Of a stretch of DNA of 64,000 nucleotides, positions 18,466 to 26,940 are shown one piece after another. Origin of the DNA: Lewinellaceae bacterium (GTDB lineage Bacteria > Bacteroidota > Bacteroidia > Chitinophagales > Saprospiraceae). The first letter of the stretch is position 1; every line of letters begins with the position of its first letter. The translations under genes and the position numbers were made by a program. The stretch spans positions 1 through 64,000 of the forward strand of contig JADJWX010000002.1 in the NCBI GenBank assembly GCA_016716135.1. Direction: 5' to 3'. The notes under the pieces are model-generated. The model saw only the letters and a list, made by a program, of their open reading frames with translations, was not told the origin of the DNA and did no database searches.

Positions 18466-19805
18466 ATGAAAATGCCGTTGTTTACCCGCTTGCAGACAAA
18501 ATATGAGTCCATGATTTGGGCAAAAAATCCTGAACTTGGATTGGTTGATACGATTTTAGAAACTCACCCTGAGTTAATAGACTATGTTAAGGATGATATT
18601 ATGAGGGGCCAGAAGTCGAGCAATTTTGGCCGTGGTGATATGCCGAGTGTTGAACAAATATTTCGGGCTGCGTTTTACAAGGAATTTAAGGAGCTTGATT
18701 ATCGGGGTTTGGAGTGGGCGCAGACAGACTCAAGGAGTTGTGCCGCTTTTATCAAATTAGATCCGCGCCGATTGTATAGTTTTCAGATGTACCAAACGTA
18801 TATTTCGAAGATAAACAAGGAGAATTTGGGCAAACTGATGGTGGCGATTAATAAACTGGCGATTGCGGAAGGGCTGGAGAGCATTGAGCAGTTTCGGCAG
18901 GACAGTTTTGTGGTTGAATCCGACATTCATTACCCGACCAATAACTCGTTAGTTTGGGATTGCATCAAAGAAAGTCACCGGTTACTGGCGCATTTGGCAC
19001 AAGAAGTTTCTGAGTTAAAATACCAGGATTACAAGAAGGGAGCCAAGAAAACCTATTTCAAGATAAACAACACAAAAAGCGGCGAAAAAAGGGTTGATTT
19101 ATTCAATAAGCAGTTGATATTGTTTGTAAAAACGATCAATAACGTATCCAATGCGGTAAAAAAAAACCTCAAGCAGGTGTCGTAGGCGGGGCAATCATCG
19201 AGGCTATGGAGCGTCTTATTCCGGTCATGCTTCAGGTATATGACATAACATTCCGCAAGGAAATAAAAGGCGAAGCGGTACCCAATGACCAAAAAATATT
19301 CTCCATATATGAACAGCACACCGATATCATCGTCAAGGGCAGCAGGGAGATTAAATTCGGCCACAAAGTCAATATCGGTACAGGAAAAAGCAACTTGATA
19401 TTAACCTGTGAGATACTCAAGGGCAACCCGGCAGACAGCACTTTATATCAAGGTACTCTGGATAAATTGATTGATTCATACGGCAAAATTCCCAGGGACA
19501 GTGTTACTGATGGCGGGTTCGCGGCTAAAGCCAACGCCGAATATGCACAAAATAAAGGTATCATCAATATTGTGTTTAACAAGATCGTGGGCAGCCTAAA
19601 AAATATCGTCAGTAGTAAAAATATGGAAACCCGATTGAAAAAATGGAGAAGCGGCATAGAGGCCAATATTTCCAATTTGGTCCGCGGTTTTAATTTGACA
19701 AGATGCAACTGGAACGGACTTGAACATTTTAAGAGCAAAGTTTTATGGAGCGTCTTGACTTATAATATCAGAGTGATGACTGCCGCACTGCTCAAACAAG
19801 TCTGA
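18466..19805 (+). pseudogene. ISNCY-family transposase, frame change at an A9 run
   Basis: The two reading parts together give about 446 residues, the usual length of an ISNCY transposase. Part one (to 19185) has the N-terminal HTH region and the start of the catalytic domain (CAAFIKLDPRRLYSFQMYQ). Part two has the DDE core region (YEQHTDIIVKGSREIKFGHK, then ADSTLYQGTLDKLI). The join is at nine adenines (19158-19166): the downstream frame is -1 and reads PQAGVVGGAIIEAMERL straight through. This could be programmed -1 frameshifting on A AAA AAA, or a lost base. The element's inverted repeats are intact, so it may still be mobile. Confidence 0.82.
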
Positions 19806-19987
19806 AACCTGACTTTGGGTGCTTTTTCTGGCACTTACACCGGAGTAGACTGCCCATAACAGAAGATATTTACCAAAAACTTCAGATTTTAACTAAATTT
19901 TGGCTCCCCTAACGACCAAAAGCATAAATGAGGGCTAAACCGACCGCTCTGCTTAGGCTGCCATTTTGGGGGTTGGCCTAAAACGGA

Positions 19988-20006
19988 GACTAAATGGACA
20001 GACACT
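19988..20006 (-). repeat. Right terminal inverted repeat of the IS
   Basis: GACTAAATGGACAGACACT, the exact reverse complement of the left end; it is followed by the AAAT duplication. Confidence 0.9.
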
Positions 20007-20280
20007 AAATAACCATCGCCACAGACGACAAATACACCTCCCCGCATTGGCCACCGGTATTAACTATTTTTGCTTTACCGACATCAAGCGTATCGGGCCG
20101 GTAGGCGGATATTGGCCGGCTCGGATCCCGGTGCTGTATCTGCCCCAGTATTTCAGCATTCAACTTTTCGATATTTGGGATTTTGCTGTACCCGACATCT
20201 TCGCCATGTTCATCGGCAAAGGTTCCATTGCTAAATTTCCCGCACAGGAAATCGTTGATTGAAATTTCGAAGAAGACCAT
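20005..20280 (-). CDS. Small hypothetical protein truncated by IS insertion
   Basis: An open frame of 91 residues (MVFFEISINDFL...) that now stops with a TAG supplied by the IS end. If the IS is removed, the frame continues only four codons (YRCR) to its own TAA, 8 bp before the phosphatase ATG. It begins 36 bp after the amidase stop, so amidase, this gene and the phosphatase were probably one operon. The Gly/Cys segment NTGGQCGEV is the only notable motif. I do not recognise the family, and an unrelated plus-strand frame overlaps it, so existence as a gene is moderately likely only. Confidence 0.45.
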   Translation of the reverse strand: MVFFEISINDFLCGKFSNGTFADEHGEDVGYSKIPNIEKLNAEILGQIQHRDPSRPISAYRPDTLDVGKAKIVNTGGQCGEVYLSSVAMVI

Positions 20281-20316
20281 ATCGGTAGATTTGATTTGGA
20301 TGAATAGTATTTGTCG

Positions 20317-21120
20317 TTAAGCCTGTTTTCTCAGGTATTTTCCCGAAACCCATTCCTGCCGGTTCGCTGCGATTCTGCACCAGTTATTCTTTTCCTCGTA
20401 CACCCGCAGGACGGCCCCGGTGGACGTGACATTTATCCGGCGACCGGACACACCCGGTTTGTCCCGGATGTTGAGGTTATTGGTTGTCACAGTTGCATAG
20501 TAGGCGACGGATAGCGGTGGCTGATCGGGCTGATGGTCAAGGATCGCCCGGACATGCGGGAGAAAGTTCGTTTCCGCCGCTTCGACGGTGTTGCCGCCAA
20601 AGAAATTCGAGCCCGGGCAGGATTTGGTCATGCCGGCGCCGTTGGTGCGTTGGCCGGTTTTCAGGTCGAACCAGTGGTGATATACGACTTGATTGGAATT
20701 GACCGGGATTCGGAAACGCCGGCACAGCGCCGCGGTTGCCTGTAAAATGGCCTCGCGCTGTTCCGGTCGCATTTCATCGCCGCCAATATCAAAGTTGCCG
20801 ATGTTCTCGATGCAGATAGAATGTGCATTGAATCCGAAAATGCAAGCCGGAGAAGATTCCAGGTTCCTGCCGGTGACGATCATACCGTCGGGGAAAATGC
20901 TGAAATGCTGGCCGATGTCCTGCCAACCATTCATCAGGGTATGAAAATTCTGCATTCCCTTTTGCAGGGCGAAATGGTTTTTGCCGTTAAAGCCGGCATA
21001 GTTTGGTGCGTAGGTGTGATGCAACTGTAAGGTAAACACCGTTCGGGCCACACTTTGCGCGGCAAGCCAGGCTTCAAACTCGACCGGTGCGATTAGTGTA
21101 AAACCGTATTGCTTGGGCAT
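20317..21120 (-). CDS. N-acetylmuramoyl-L-alanine amidase with C-terminal SH3 domain
   Basis: A protein of 267 residues. The Amidase_2 (PGRP) fold is shown by zinc ligands in LQLHHTYAP, VYHHWFD and KSCPGSNFF, and by HSICIENIGNFD. The enzyme cuts the bond between MurNAc and the peptide of peptidoglycan. The C-terminal part (about residues 205-267) is an SH3_3 wall-binding domain (NNLNIRDKPGVSGRR, WVSGKYL). There is no signal peptide, as in phage endolysins or proteins exported by other routes. It is the third wall hydrolase of this island and has a long leader with an attenuator-like structure. Confidence 0.9.
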   Translation of the reverse strand: MPKQYGFTLIAPVEFEAWLAAQSVARTVFTLQLHHTYAPNYAGFNGKNHFALQKGMQNFHTLMNGWQDIGQHFSIFPDGMIVTGRNLESSPACIFGFNAHSICIENIGNFDIGGDEMRPEQREAILQATAALCRRFRIPVNSNQVVYHHWFDLKTGQRTNGAGMTKSCPGSNFFGGNTVEAAETNFLPHVRAILDHQPDQPPLSVAYYATVTTNNLNIRDKPGVSGRRINVTSTGAVLRVYEEKNNWCRIAANRQEWVSGKYLRKQA

Positions 21121-21150
21121 GTTGTGCGATTTTTATGAAAAACAAAAAAA

Positions 21151-21228
21151 CCGGGCAAGGCGAAAGGCTGAAATTCTCCTTTGAGGGGGGGGCTTGGTGT
21201 GCTCATGGTTTTTAGCGCCTTGCACCGG
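21151..21228 (-). promoter_or_regulatory. Attenuator-like leader of the amidase gene
   Basis: On the minus strand CCGGTGCAAGGCG (21228-21216) can pair with CGCCTTGCCCGG (21162-21151), directly followed by T7: a terminator just before the gene. An overlapping small hairpin (CACCG-C-CGGTG) would compete for the same bases. A short reading frame starting at 21206 with a C8 tract lies between the arms. Confidence 0.5.
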
Positions 21229-21245
21229 CGGTGTTTTTGATGTTG

Positions 21246-21276
21246 CAAATATGGTTCTAAAAAAAACAAATAGCAA
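21246..21276 (-). promoter_or_regulatory. Promoter of the amidase operon
   Basis: Minus-strand -7 element CATATTTG (21246-21253) with TTG at 21274-21276, spacer 20 bp, then GCAACATCAAAAAC. The -7 region is the same as at 8789 and 13081. The leader to the ATG at 21120 is about 120 nt. Confidence 0.65.
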
Positions 21277-21466
21277 AATTATTCAGAAATTTTTCGATTT
21301 GTTATCAAAAACCGAATTTGTAGAACAGCGGTTGCTTCACGAAATACGCCAATTAGATTTTGGGCACAGATATTGTTTAAATGGAGAACGAAGATTACCA
21401 AGTAATAAGACTGTCAAAAACGCGATAACATTATCTGAGATTGAATATTATCATCATGGAAAGTGA
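21251..21466 (+). CDS. Short hypothetical ORF ahead of the glycosyltransferase
   Basis: A possible 71-residue protein (MVLKKTNSKIIQKFFDLL...), basic and helical, overlapping the next start codon by 11 bp. Its start overlaps the divergent promoter of the amidase operon, which makes it doubtful. No family recognised. Confidence 0.25.
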   Translation: MVLKKTNSKIIQKFFDLLSKTEFVEQRLLHEIRQLDFGHRYCLNGERRLPSNKTVKNAITLSEIEYYHHGK

Positions 21467-22550
21467 ATCAACTTTATCTAAAATACCTGTGCATTATATC
21501 ATTTGGAGGGCTTTACCGGGAGGCGCAGAATCATACGTTACGTATTATGCCGAGCGGTTCGCAGCGGAACGCAAAATCTACGTGTACAGCCTCCGTTATT
21601 CCGAAAACAAGGTTTCTGATTCCGGTAAGGCTCATTTTCAATCGGGCACAGACCATAACTGGGCCTGCTACCGCGATTATTTCTTTTATTGCCGGAAACA
21701 CAAAAACCATATTTTTCACCTGTTGAGCACCGGCCCCGTCACGCTCCTGCTCGCGCTTTTAGCCGGCGTTCGACATCCGGTTTACCACATCCACGGAACG
21801 AAATACTGGAAAACATTTGCGGAAAAACTTTACCTGAAAACTGCCTGGCTGGTGTGTTCGCTGTTCAACGTGACGTTTATCGCAAATTCGCAATACAGTG
21901 CCGGTATATTTCATCGAGACGTTTTACCCATAAAACCCAAAGTCATTTACAACGGCTTTGAAACCGGCGCCTACTTAGAGAAACGGTTTTTACGACCTGG
22001 GCTCCGGCGTATCGCCTATATCGGTCGCCTTCATCCTGGAAAAAACGTTGAATTGGTGCTCCGCTTATTCGGAGAAGTGGCAGCGCAACTACCCCGGCTC
22101 GAACTGCATATTGCCGGCGACGGTATGTTGCGCGAGCAATTGGAATCGCAGGCTCAAAGCAGCCCCTATCGCGACCGGATTATTTTTCATGGTTGGGTGG
22201 AAGATATCGCATCCTTTTACCAAAGCAACGACCTGTTTTTATTTCTAAGCGCTTACGAATCGTTCGGCAACGTGGTGCTCGAAGCCTTATTAACGGGGCT
22301 GCCGGTTTTGACCAGCGATATTCCCGTATTCAAAGAGATTCACGGAGGCGAAAGCGCCTTTCTGTTGGGCGACCCCGGCAATTACAGCGAGTTAAAGGGC
22401 AATTTTTTGAACGCGGTCGCGAATTTTCCCGATTTATCTCAACGAGCATATAACCTTGGCGGGCAGATTGCCGGAAAGTTCGATATTGAAAGGCATCTGA
22501 TAGAAATCGAGGCATTATATTTGAGAACAGATGCTGCTAATACACTTTAA
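21456..22550 (+). CDS. GT4-type glycosyltransferase (group 1)
   Basis: About 364 residues. The GT-B fold is indicated by the N-terminal LPGGAESYV (nucleotide-sugar enzymes with GGAE), the linker IYNGFETGAY, the Rossmann start RIAYIGRLHPGKNVEL, and the C-terminal donor-binding motif ESFGNVVLEALLTGLPVLTS. Members transfer a sugar from an NDP-sugar in the cytoplasm to a lipid-linked glycan. I prefer the ATG at 21456 over the TTG at 21441. The neighbouring acyltransferase and methyltransferase, on the other strand, suggest a surface polysaccharide locus; substrate unknown. Confidence 0.88.
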   Translation: MESESTLSKIPVHYIIWRALPGGAESYVTYYAERFAAERKIYVYSLRYSENKVSDSGKAHFQSGTDHNWACYRDYFFYCRKHKNHIFHLLSTGPVTLLLALLAGVRHPVYHIHGTKYWKTFAEKLYLKTAWLVCSLFNVTFIANSQYSAGIFHRDVLPIKPKVIYNGFETGAYLEKRFLRPGLRRIAYIGRLHPGKNVELVLRLFGEVAAQLPRLELHIAGDGMLREQLESQAQSSPYRDRIIFHGWVEDIASFYQSNDLFLFLSAYESFGNVVLEALLTGLPVLTSDIPVFKEIHGGESAFLLGDPGNYSELKGNFLNAVANFPDLSQRAYNLGGQIAGKFDIERHLIEIEALYLRTDAANTL

Positions 22551-22637
22551 GATATCCAGGGATAAATATCAGATGAAGCATTCCGGGTAACGTATTCCTT
22601 TCAGATCAAGACTTGCTCAACGATATTACCTTAAATT

Positions 22638-23681
22638 CTAACGAATAAAAGGTTTTGCTTTTTCCCTAACATACCGCATGGCCGGTTGCTCGATATATCG
22701 ATTCACCAAATGCGCTAAAAGACATACCGAGCAAATAGCAATGAATACTGAGGGCCAAAAACTCCAATGGAAGATTTTCGTCATAATGGGCATTATAATA
22801 AAAACCCCGATTACTTGGTGTAACAGGTACAAGCTATAGGAGATTTTACCTAGCCAAATAGTAAAAGGGTTAACGATGAACGTCAATTTACCATATAAAA
22901 ATAGCAAAAAAATAGAATAAATGCTGGATAGTGCTAAAATATATTCAGTGTGTATAAGGTAAAATCTGTTTCGATAGCAGTGTTGAAAAATCAAGGATTG
23001 AATGATGAACGTCAAAATAAAAACCATCATTCTCTGAGCGGACTTTTTTTCAAACTTCATCTTGTATAAAACTATTCCTCCAAAAAAAAGCGGAAAATAG
23101 CTGATCAATGGTATGGCGATCAGAAGTTTATGAAATAGCAAATGTTCAGCAACCTGGTCGAAATAGTAGAGGGAAATCAAAAGCAGACAGATAGTTCCGT
23201 AGGTTTCCAGCTTGTCTATTTTTTTGAAAGCCAGTATAAAAAGCATGAAGATGTAGAAAATTAATTCAACAATCAATGTCCAGTAAGACCCATCGACATC
23301 CGGAACCTTAAAATAGTATTGAAACATCGTCAAATTAGTCAAGTAAACCAACGGCAAATTTTCAGTAGGATCGATTTTTTTCAATGCGAGCCAATCGGCT
23401 CTAATAGCGAAGAAGCAAAGCAGCGTTGTAACGGAAACGCAGGCCCAGTAGGCTGGGTAAAGCCGCGAGAACCGGCTCACTAAAAATGCCTTCCAGTTTT
23501 TGGATTTTTGAATGGTCATGAAAATGACGAATCCGCTAATAATGAAAAACAAATCTACACCCATGCAGCCGACCTTAAAATAGGATATGGCTTGTTCCGT
23601 TTCCAGAGTATAATGGAAAAGTACTACCGCCAGGGCAGCAAACCCGCGTAATGCATCCAGCTCCTCAATCCGTTGTTTCAT
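22638..23681 (-). CDS. Acyltransferase 3 (OafA/YrhL-like) membrane protein
   Basis: A protein of 347 residues with about ten membrane segments. The N-terminal signature IEELDALRGFAALAVVLFHY contains the conserved Arg and His, and GVDLFFIISGFVIF follows, both hallmarks of acyltransferase 3. The family adds acetyl or similar groups to surface sugars such as O-antigen. Its low GC content is shared with the next upstream gene (methyltransferase at 24461), which ends 12 bp before this start, so the two form an operon of likely foreign origin. Confidence 0.9.
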   Translation of the reverse strand: MKQRIEELDALRGFAALAVVLFHYTLETEQAISYFKVGCMGVDLFFIISGFVIFMTIQKSKNWKAFLVSRFSRLYPAYWACVSVTTLLCFFAIRADWLALKKIDPTENLPLVYLTNLTMFQYYFKVPDVDGSYWTLIVELIFYIFMLFILAFKKIDKLETYGTICLLLISLYYFDQVAEHLLFHKLLIAIPLISYFPLFFGGIVLYKMKFEKKSAQRMMVFILTFIIQSLIFQHCYRNRFYLIHTEYILALSSIYSIFLLFLYGKLTFIVNPFTIWLGKISYSLYLLHQVIGVFIIMPIMTKIFHWSFWPSVFIAICSVCLLAHLVNRYIEQPAMRYVREKAKPFIR

Positions 23682-23693
23682 CGTCGATATAGG

Positions 23694-24461
23694 TTATATC
23701 TCGCACAAATAATAAATCCAGCTATCCTTGCCGGCTCCATTTAGTCTGGCTTTCTCCACTTCGCCTCCGGTTTTTAATGAAAACAATCGGATATTTTTGA
23801 AGCCCAGGCGTTCTAATTGCTCGACTTGGGCGGCCGGCTTGATATAGTAAGTATTCAATTTAAAGTGATGCGCTCCGTCGTTAAGAATGGCGAAGTCTTT
23901 ATCCCGGTATTTCCCCGGAAAGCCGTTTTCATAAATCAACCTAAAATACCGGTAGCATTGGTAGGCAGAATATCTCAAGCCGTTATGGAGTTTAATGGTA
24001 TAAAGATTGTCAACGTATTGCAGGTTGTGCGTTGAGAAAACAAAAAGCCCGCCTTTTTTCCCTATCCTTTTTACTTCCTTCAAGGCGTCAATCCGGTCTT
24101 CGTGCGAAATGTAATCTATCCCGTTAAAGCTAAATAATATAAAATCGAAATAACCCGATTCAAATTCCTGCATCATCCGCGCATCGCTCAATCTCACCTG
24201 AACGTTCGGGTTTGTTTCAGGGAACAATTTCTGGTATGTTTTTATCATGCCAAATGAATAGTCAGTACCGACATATTCCTTAACAAGCGGAGCAAAATGT
24301 AAAGTTGTTCGACCCAATCCGATGCCCAGGTCCAACATCCGCCAATTGTTCAATTTATCTTTTACAATACCCAATATAGTTTCTTCCGGTTTTTGAAGTG
24401 CATGTTCGTTAACATAGGCGTTCACTAAATCGGCAGAATTCCATGAATCTTTGTTGGACAT
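23694..24461 (-). CDS. Class I SAM-dependent methyltransferase
   Basis: A protein of 255 residues. The SAM motif is MLDLGIGLGRTT; the acidic residue in GTDYSFGM and the later DFILFSFNGIDY (motif IV) and GGLFVFSTHN support a methyltransferase_11/25 fold. The target cannot be read from sequence. It is the first gene of an operon with acyltransferase 3, so a sugar or lipid-linked glycan is a reasonable guess. A perfect 8-bp stem hairpin lies 40 bp upstream of the ATG. Confidence 0.85.
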   Translation of the reverse strand: MSNKDSWNSADLVNAYVNEHALQKPEETILGIVKDKLNNWRMLDLGIGLGRTTLHFAPLVKEYVGTDYSFGMIKTYQKLFPETNPNVQVRLSDARMMQEFESGYFDFILFSFNGIDYISHEDRIDALKEVKRIGKKGGLFVFSTHNLQYVDNLYTIKLHNGLRYSAYQCYRYFRLIYENGFPGKYRDKDFAILNDGAHHFKLNTYYIKPAAQVEQLERLGFKNIRLFSLKTGGEVEKARLNGAGKDSWIYYLCEI

Positions 24462-24500
24462 ATTTGTACGTTTGTTTTGGTACTTGAAAAAGAATTCATA

Positions 24501-24521
24501 GCAGTCAAATTTGTTGACTGC
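24501..24521. repeat. Perfect inverted repeat upstream of the methyltransferase gene
   Basis: GCAGTCAA, 5-bp loop ATTTG, TTGACTGC. It could be an operator or a hairpin in the 5' leader of the minus-strand operon. Apart from this and the terminator at 24711-24757, the stretch 24462-24810 shows no gene. Confidence 0.45.
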
Positions 24522-24710
24522 TTCAGTGGCGTAAATGATATTGAAAATGGGATGCTAAAGTGGAGGGGCCTTCAGCGGTTGCAGTATTATAAGGAGTGGC
24601 TTTCAGACTTTTGGGTAAAAGATTGAAACGTGTTTGACTACATATTCAAGGCAGGGCCTTCAAAGGTTGCCCGGCTCCGTAAAAATTTAAAATTTAGGCA
24701 TACGCCTGAA

Positions 24711-24757
24711 AAACCGCGCCTCCCGTCGGTCCAACAATCGGACCGGCGGGAGGCGCA
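24711..24757 (-). terminator. Rho-independent terminator after the anti-sigma/barrel gene
   Basis: A 17-bp stem (24717-24733 with 24741-24757, one G-T pair) and a 7-nt loop. On the minus strand it is followed by GGTTTTT. It lies about 55 bp after the stop at 24811. Confidence 0.8.
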
Positions 24758-24810
24758 GTAAAAAAAGATTCGGAAGAGTCGGATATATCGGCGTTTGCGA
24801 CCCGACAGTG

Positions 24811-26169
24811 TTAAAATACCCAGTTCGCTCCCAGTCGAAGTCCCATCGGATCAAGAGTGTCTTTGCTTTTCTTTTTCCATTGACGCATGTAAAAGCCCTC
24901 AATGGTGAGATCGAACCGCCGTGAAAGGGGGACTTCCAGCCCGGCTCCAAGTCGAAGGACGTTTCGCAGACGCGTCGTTTCATCGACGACCAAAATGCTC
25001 GGTTGAAACGTATTGCTCGGTTCGTGTTTTATTTCATATTTCACCGTAAAGGGTGAAACGGTTTGGTTGCCCCAATTCAACCCGATATAGGGACGTATTT
25101 TATGCCATTCGGAGAACGTATAACGAAGTCCGAATCCAAATTGCCGCAACGATTGTCGTTGTAAATCCAGGTGTTCAAAGCGGTGTTCCGGCGAGGGTAG
25201 TGCCGGGAACTCGGGTGAGCCTAAAATACCATCTGGCTTGTCGGCTTCATAGTGCAATTGTCCATACGTGTATTCCAGGATTAAAGACCAATGACGCGAA
25301 AAACCGATAGCGCCTTGGGCGCCGGCTTCGTACCCGGCCTGGTGCATCAAAGCAGGGCTTGAAGGATGTAACCATCCCGCTGTTGCCCCGACCTTGACGT
25401 ATTTTGGCCTCAAGGCATCCAGCAATAAAGGTCCGAACGGGCGGGTAGGTTTGTGCGGTTTCAGTTCGGGAATGAGGATATCGTCGGGATTGAAGAATGG
25501 CGCTCGTTGAGCGGATGTTTTCAAAAATGCCCATTCAGGCAGTTCAAGTATCTGTAAAGGGATAATCCTTTCGGTCTTTGTGGTAGTGTCTTGTCCAAGG
25601 TCTGAAAATCCGGGTTGACGTGCAGTTTCATCGGGGACATCCGGGTTATTTCGATCCGTATCAATTCCCGCATTTTTTTGCGTTAAGGGATAATTGGTAT
25701 TGGCGGGCAAGCTCACAGATTTTTGGGTACCAAAGTCCTTTTTTCGATCAACGGGGATACCGTTATCTGCCAATATTTCATAAGGCTGCGCAAGTAGGGG
25801 TACTGTAAATCGATCCCGGCTTGGCGCCTGGATATAAACTGTTCTCCATACCGTATCGGAGCGAACGACCGGCGTGGCGGGCTTAAACGAAGCGAACGAG
25901 GTTTGGAGGCCGGCAAGTTGCACTTCGACACGTCGCATAGCGATTCGGCTTTCCCGGCTTTCCCGCCACCACAAAACATTGCTCAACAGCAGAGCCAGAA
26001 GCAATAAAAGCAGCGGAACCCATGACCGCCGCCGATCTTGTGGTTGCCGGGGCAAAGCCTGATTCAGTCGTGCCGTCAGAGCGGCCCAATCCGCTTCACG
26101 GTGCCGCGCGGATGGCCGCAAGGCCGCCATTTTTTCTTTCAGCAAATCAAAGAAATTCTTTTCAGCCAT
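24811..26169 (-). CDS. Anti-sigma-like protein fused to an outer-membrane beta-barrel
   Basis: A protein of 452 residues. The N-terminal cytoplasmic part (about 1-45) is followed by a membrane helix (VPLLLLLLALLLSNVLWW), a long linker, and a C-terminal beta-barrel domain from about residue 245 (KVGATAGWLHP, GFSRHWSLILEYTYGQL, PLSRRFDLTIEGFYMRQW, ending GLRLGANWVF with the aromatic end typical of barrels). It overlaps the upstream ECF sigma gene by 8 bp, which points to an anti-sigma role for the N-terminus. A single inner-membrane segment together with a barrel-like C-terminus is topologically odd; the C-terminus may be a periplasmic beta domain. Confidence 0.7.
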   Translation of the reverse strand: MAEKNFFDLLKEKMAALRPSARHREADWAALTARLNQALPRQPQDRRRSWVPLLLLLLALLLSNVLWWRESRESRIAMRRVEVQLAGLQTSFASFKPATPVVRSDTVWRTVYIQAPSRDRFTVPLLAQPYEILADNGIPVDRKKDFGTQKSVSLPANTNYPLTQKNAGIDTDRNNPDVPDETARQPGFSDLGQDTTTKTERIIPLQILELPEWAFLKTSAQRAPFFNPDDILIPELKPHKPTRPFGPLLLDALRPKYVKVGATAGWLHPSSPALMHQAGYEAGAQGAIGFSRHWSLILEYTYGQLHYEADKPDGILGSPEFPALPSPEHRFEHLDLQRQSLRQFGFGLRYTFSEWHKIRPYIGLNWGNQTVSPFTVKYEIKHEPSNTFQPSILVVDETTRLRNVLRLGAGLEVPLSRRFDLTIEGFYMRQWKKKSKDTLDPMGLRLGANWVF

Positions 26170-26728
26170 ATTTTTTAGGTAAATGGTCCGTCAACATTTG
26201 TTTCAATTTGGCTTTAGCTTTGGAAAGATTCGACTTGGAAGCGCCGACCGAAACGCCCAGCATTTCCGCTATTTCAGCATGAGAAAACCCTTCCAAAGCA
26301 AACAGGTTGAGCGTCATGCGATATGCGGGCGGTAACTTTTGTACCAGCCGCAACAAGTCTTCTGCCGCCATTTTTGATAAAAAGTCGTCTTCCACCGGAA
26401 CATCCAGGCCCTCGGTAAGGTCGTAAATAATTAATTCATTCTGGCGGCTTTTGTACCGATTTATCGCGGTCCGTACCACGATAGTACGCAACCAGGTGGC
26501 GAATGCGAATGTGGGATCATAACGCTCGATGCTGGTGAAAGCCTTCAGAAAAGCGTCGTTGATTACTTCCCGCGCCTCATCTTCATGGGCACAATACGGT
26601 AAAGCTACCGACAAAGCGTAGCTGTAAAACCGTTCGTACAAAACTCCCTGGCTGCGCCGGTCATTTTTCAGGCAGCCGGCAAGGAGGTGATTTAACCCAT
26701 CGTTATTCACATTCGTTAAGATATTCAA
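26162..26728 (-). CDS. ECF-type RNA polymerase sigma factor
   Basis: About 188 residues with region 2 (YERFYSYALSVALPYC, INDAFLKAFTSIERYDP, FATWLRTIVVRTAINRY) and region 4 (KLPPAYRMTLNLFALEGFSH then AEIAEMLGVSVGASKSNLSK). It directs RNA polymerase to a small regulon and is usually held by the membrane anti-sigma protein encoded by the overlapping next gene. The given start is TTG at 26728; a GTG six codons later is an alternative, and there is no good ATG. A GC hairpin lies 9 bp upstream of the start and may affect its translation. Confidence 0.88.
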   Translation of the reverse strand: MNILTNVNNDGLNHLLAGCLKNDRRSQGVLYERFYSYALSVALPYCAHEDEAREVINDAFLKAFTSIERYDPTFAFATWLRTIVVRTAINRYKSRQNELIIYDLTEGLDVPVEDDFLSKMAAEDLLRLVQKLPPAYRMTLNLFALEGFSHAEIAEMLGVSVGASKSNLSKAKAKLKQMLTDHLPKKYG

Positions 26729-26736
26729 GTAAAGTG

Positions 26737-26759
26737 CCCCGGCGGTTGTCTGGCCGGGG
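26737..26759. repeat. GC-rich hairpin next to the ECF sigma start codon
   Basis: CCCCGGC, 9-nt loop, GCCGGGG. On the plus strand it is followed by TGATTTTTA, like a terminator, though no plus-strand gene ends here. On the minus strand it sits in the leader just before the TTG start. Confidence 0.5.
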
Positions 26760-26907
26760 TGATTTTTATATTAAAAACTTACCCTTCAATCATCGGGCCA
26801 TATTATTTACCTTGTTTTAGGGTCAATCTCTTCGCCAGCGAAACTTTAAATTGATTGGTAGTACGCTACTATAACAGGAAAGCGTTTCCTACGCCATATA
26901 AAATGGC

Positions 26908-26915
26908 TATTTTTG
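26908..26915 (+). promoter_or_regulatory. -7 promoter element (TATTTTTG) of the Cys-rich protein gene
   Basis: A perfect TAnnTTTG box 26 bp before the ATG at 26941; the same TATTTTTG box precedes the related gene at 53448. Confidence 0.65.
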
Positions 26916-26940
26916 CACTCGTTTAATTTTTATCGCCCGT

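Larger units (their letters stand above)
18386..20006 (+). mobile_element. Complete ISNCY-type insertion sequence
   Basis: The element is about 1.62 kb, bounded by perfect 19-bp inverted repeats (18386-18404 and 19988-20006) and flanked by the direct repeat AAAT (18382-18385 and 20007-20010), a probable 4-bp target duplication. It carries one transposase reading region on the plus strand with one frame change, and about 180 bp of non-coding sequence at its right end. Removing it rejoins the small gene on the right with a natural stop a few codons on, followed 8 bp later by the phosphatase ATG. Confidence 0.85.

Noticed and set aside
1..21300. Complete prophage or conjugative element
   Set aside because: No integrase, terminase, capsid, relaxase or type IV secretion gene is visible, and no second copy of the tRNA end was found. 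Only an accessory island can be supported.
24566..24678. Imperfect direct repeat (GGGCCTT...GGTTGC) in the intergenic stretch
   Set aside because: Only two copies with an indel and no further structure; could be chance.
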